Assembly: GCA_031213475.1 (NCBI GenBank)
Contig: JARUPZ010000007.1
Span: 4,397,586-4,461,585 of the forward strand
Reading direction: 5' to 3'
Length of the DNA: 64,000 nt
Source: Nereocystis luetkeana
Taxonomy: Eukaryota > Sar > Phaeophyceae > Laminariales > Laminariaceae
Positions 63,991 to 64,000 of this stretch are shown here, one piece after another. The translations under genes were made by a program, and so were the position numbers. Below the pieces are notes generated by a model, which was given only the letters and a program-made list of their open reading frames with translations, made no database searches and had not been told where the DNA came from. Position 1 is the first letter of the stretch, and every line of letters starts with the position of its first letter.

Positions 63991-64000
63991 GGGGGGTACT

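Overview
The window reads as nuclear DNA of an intron-rich eukaryote. Nothing bacterial is present: no operons and no ribosome binding sites. Coding sequence is a few short, GC-rich exons with GT(or GC)...AG borders, scattered through repeat-packed DNA. A stramenopile or other algal genome would fit the compact-exon, large-intron, repeat-rich style, but I cannot name the species and this is inference.

Genes. (1) Left edge, + strand: the 3' end of an unrecognised gene, with exons at 2745-2890 and 6675-6896, a GC-AG intron between them, and possibly a small exon at 857-894. (2) Centre, + strand, 19473-52635: a complete seven-exon gene whose exons join in frame into a 356-residue protein with three RRM domains, an internal Gly/Arg-rich linker and an RGG-like tail. 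It has 1,071 coding bases in 33.2 kb. Intron 2 alone is 21.6 kb. (3) Right, - strand, 62035-59167: a probable two-exon gene for a 78-residue single-pass membrane protein. (4) Right edge, - strand, 62994-62917: the last exon of a gene entering from beyond the window.

Repeats fill the rest. About 20 copies of a ~105-bp TA-flanked palindromic MITE (family A) and 17 copies of a ~90-bp TTAA-type palindromic MITE (family B, piggyBac-like) are spread over the window. Families C and D are 5'-truncated elements sharing a 3' end GAGTAC followed by a poly-C run, so they look like retroelements with poly-C tails. Smaller families E, F, G and H are also present. Intron 2 holds a 7.4-kb Mutator-like element (21814-29174) with long inverted repeats and a decayed transposase, with a PIF/Harbinger-type element (23062-23892) nested in it. 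GGGTC pentamer arrays form a fold-back at 1.05-2.26 kb and a related block at 55.1-56.0 kb.

The most novel observation is two very short palindromic words, TACCWGGTA (about 50 near-exact hits) and TATTAATA (about 23). Paralogous filled/empty comparisons inside the MITEs, the long TIRs and the poly-C elements show that they are insertions of CCWGG or TTAA at a TA, with the TA duplicated. They look like excision footprints of TA-targeting DNA transposons. TATTAATA is exactly what excision of family A (TA-TT...AA-TA) would leave; the source of TACCWGGTA is not visible here.
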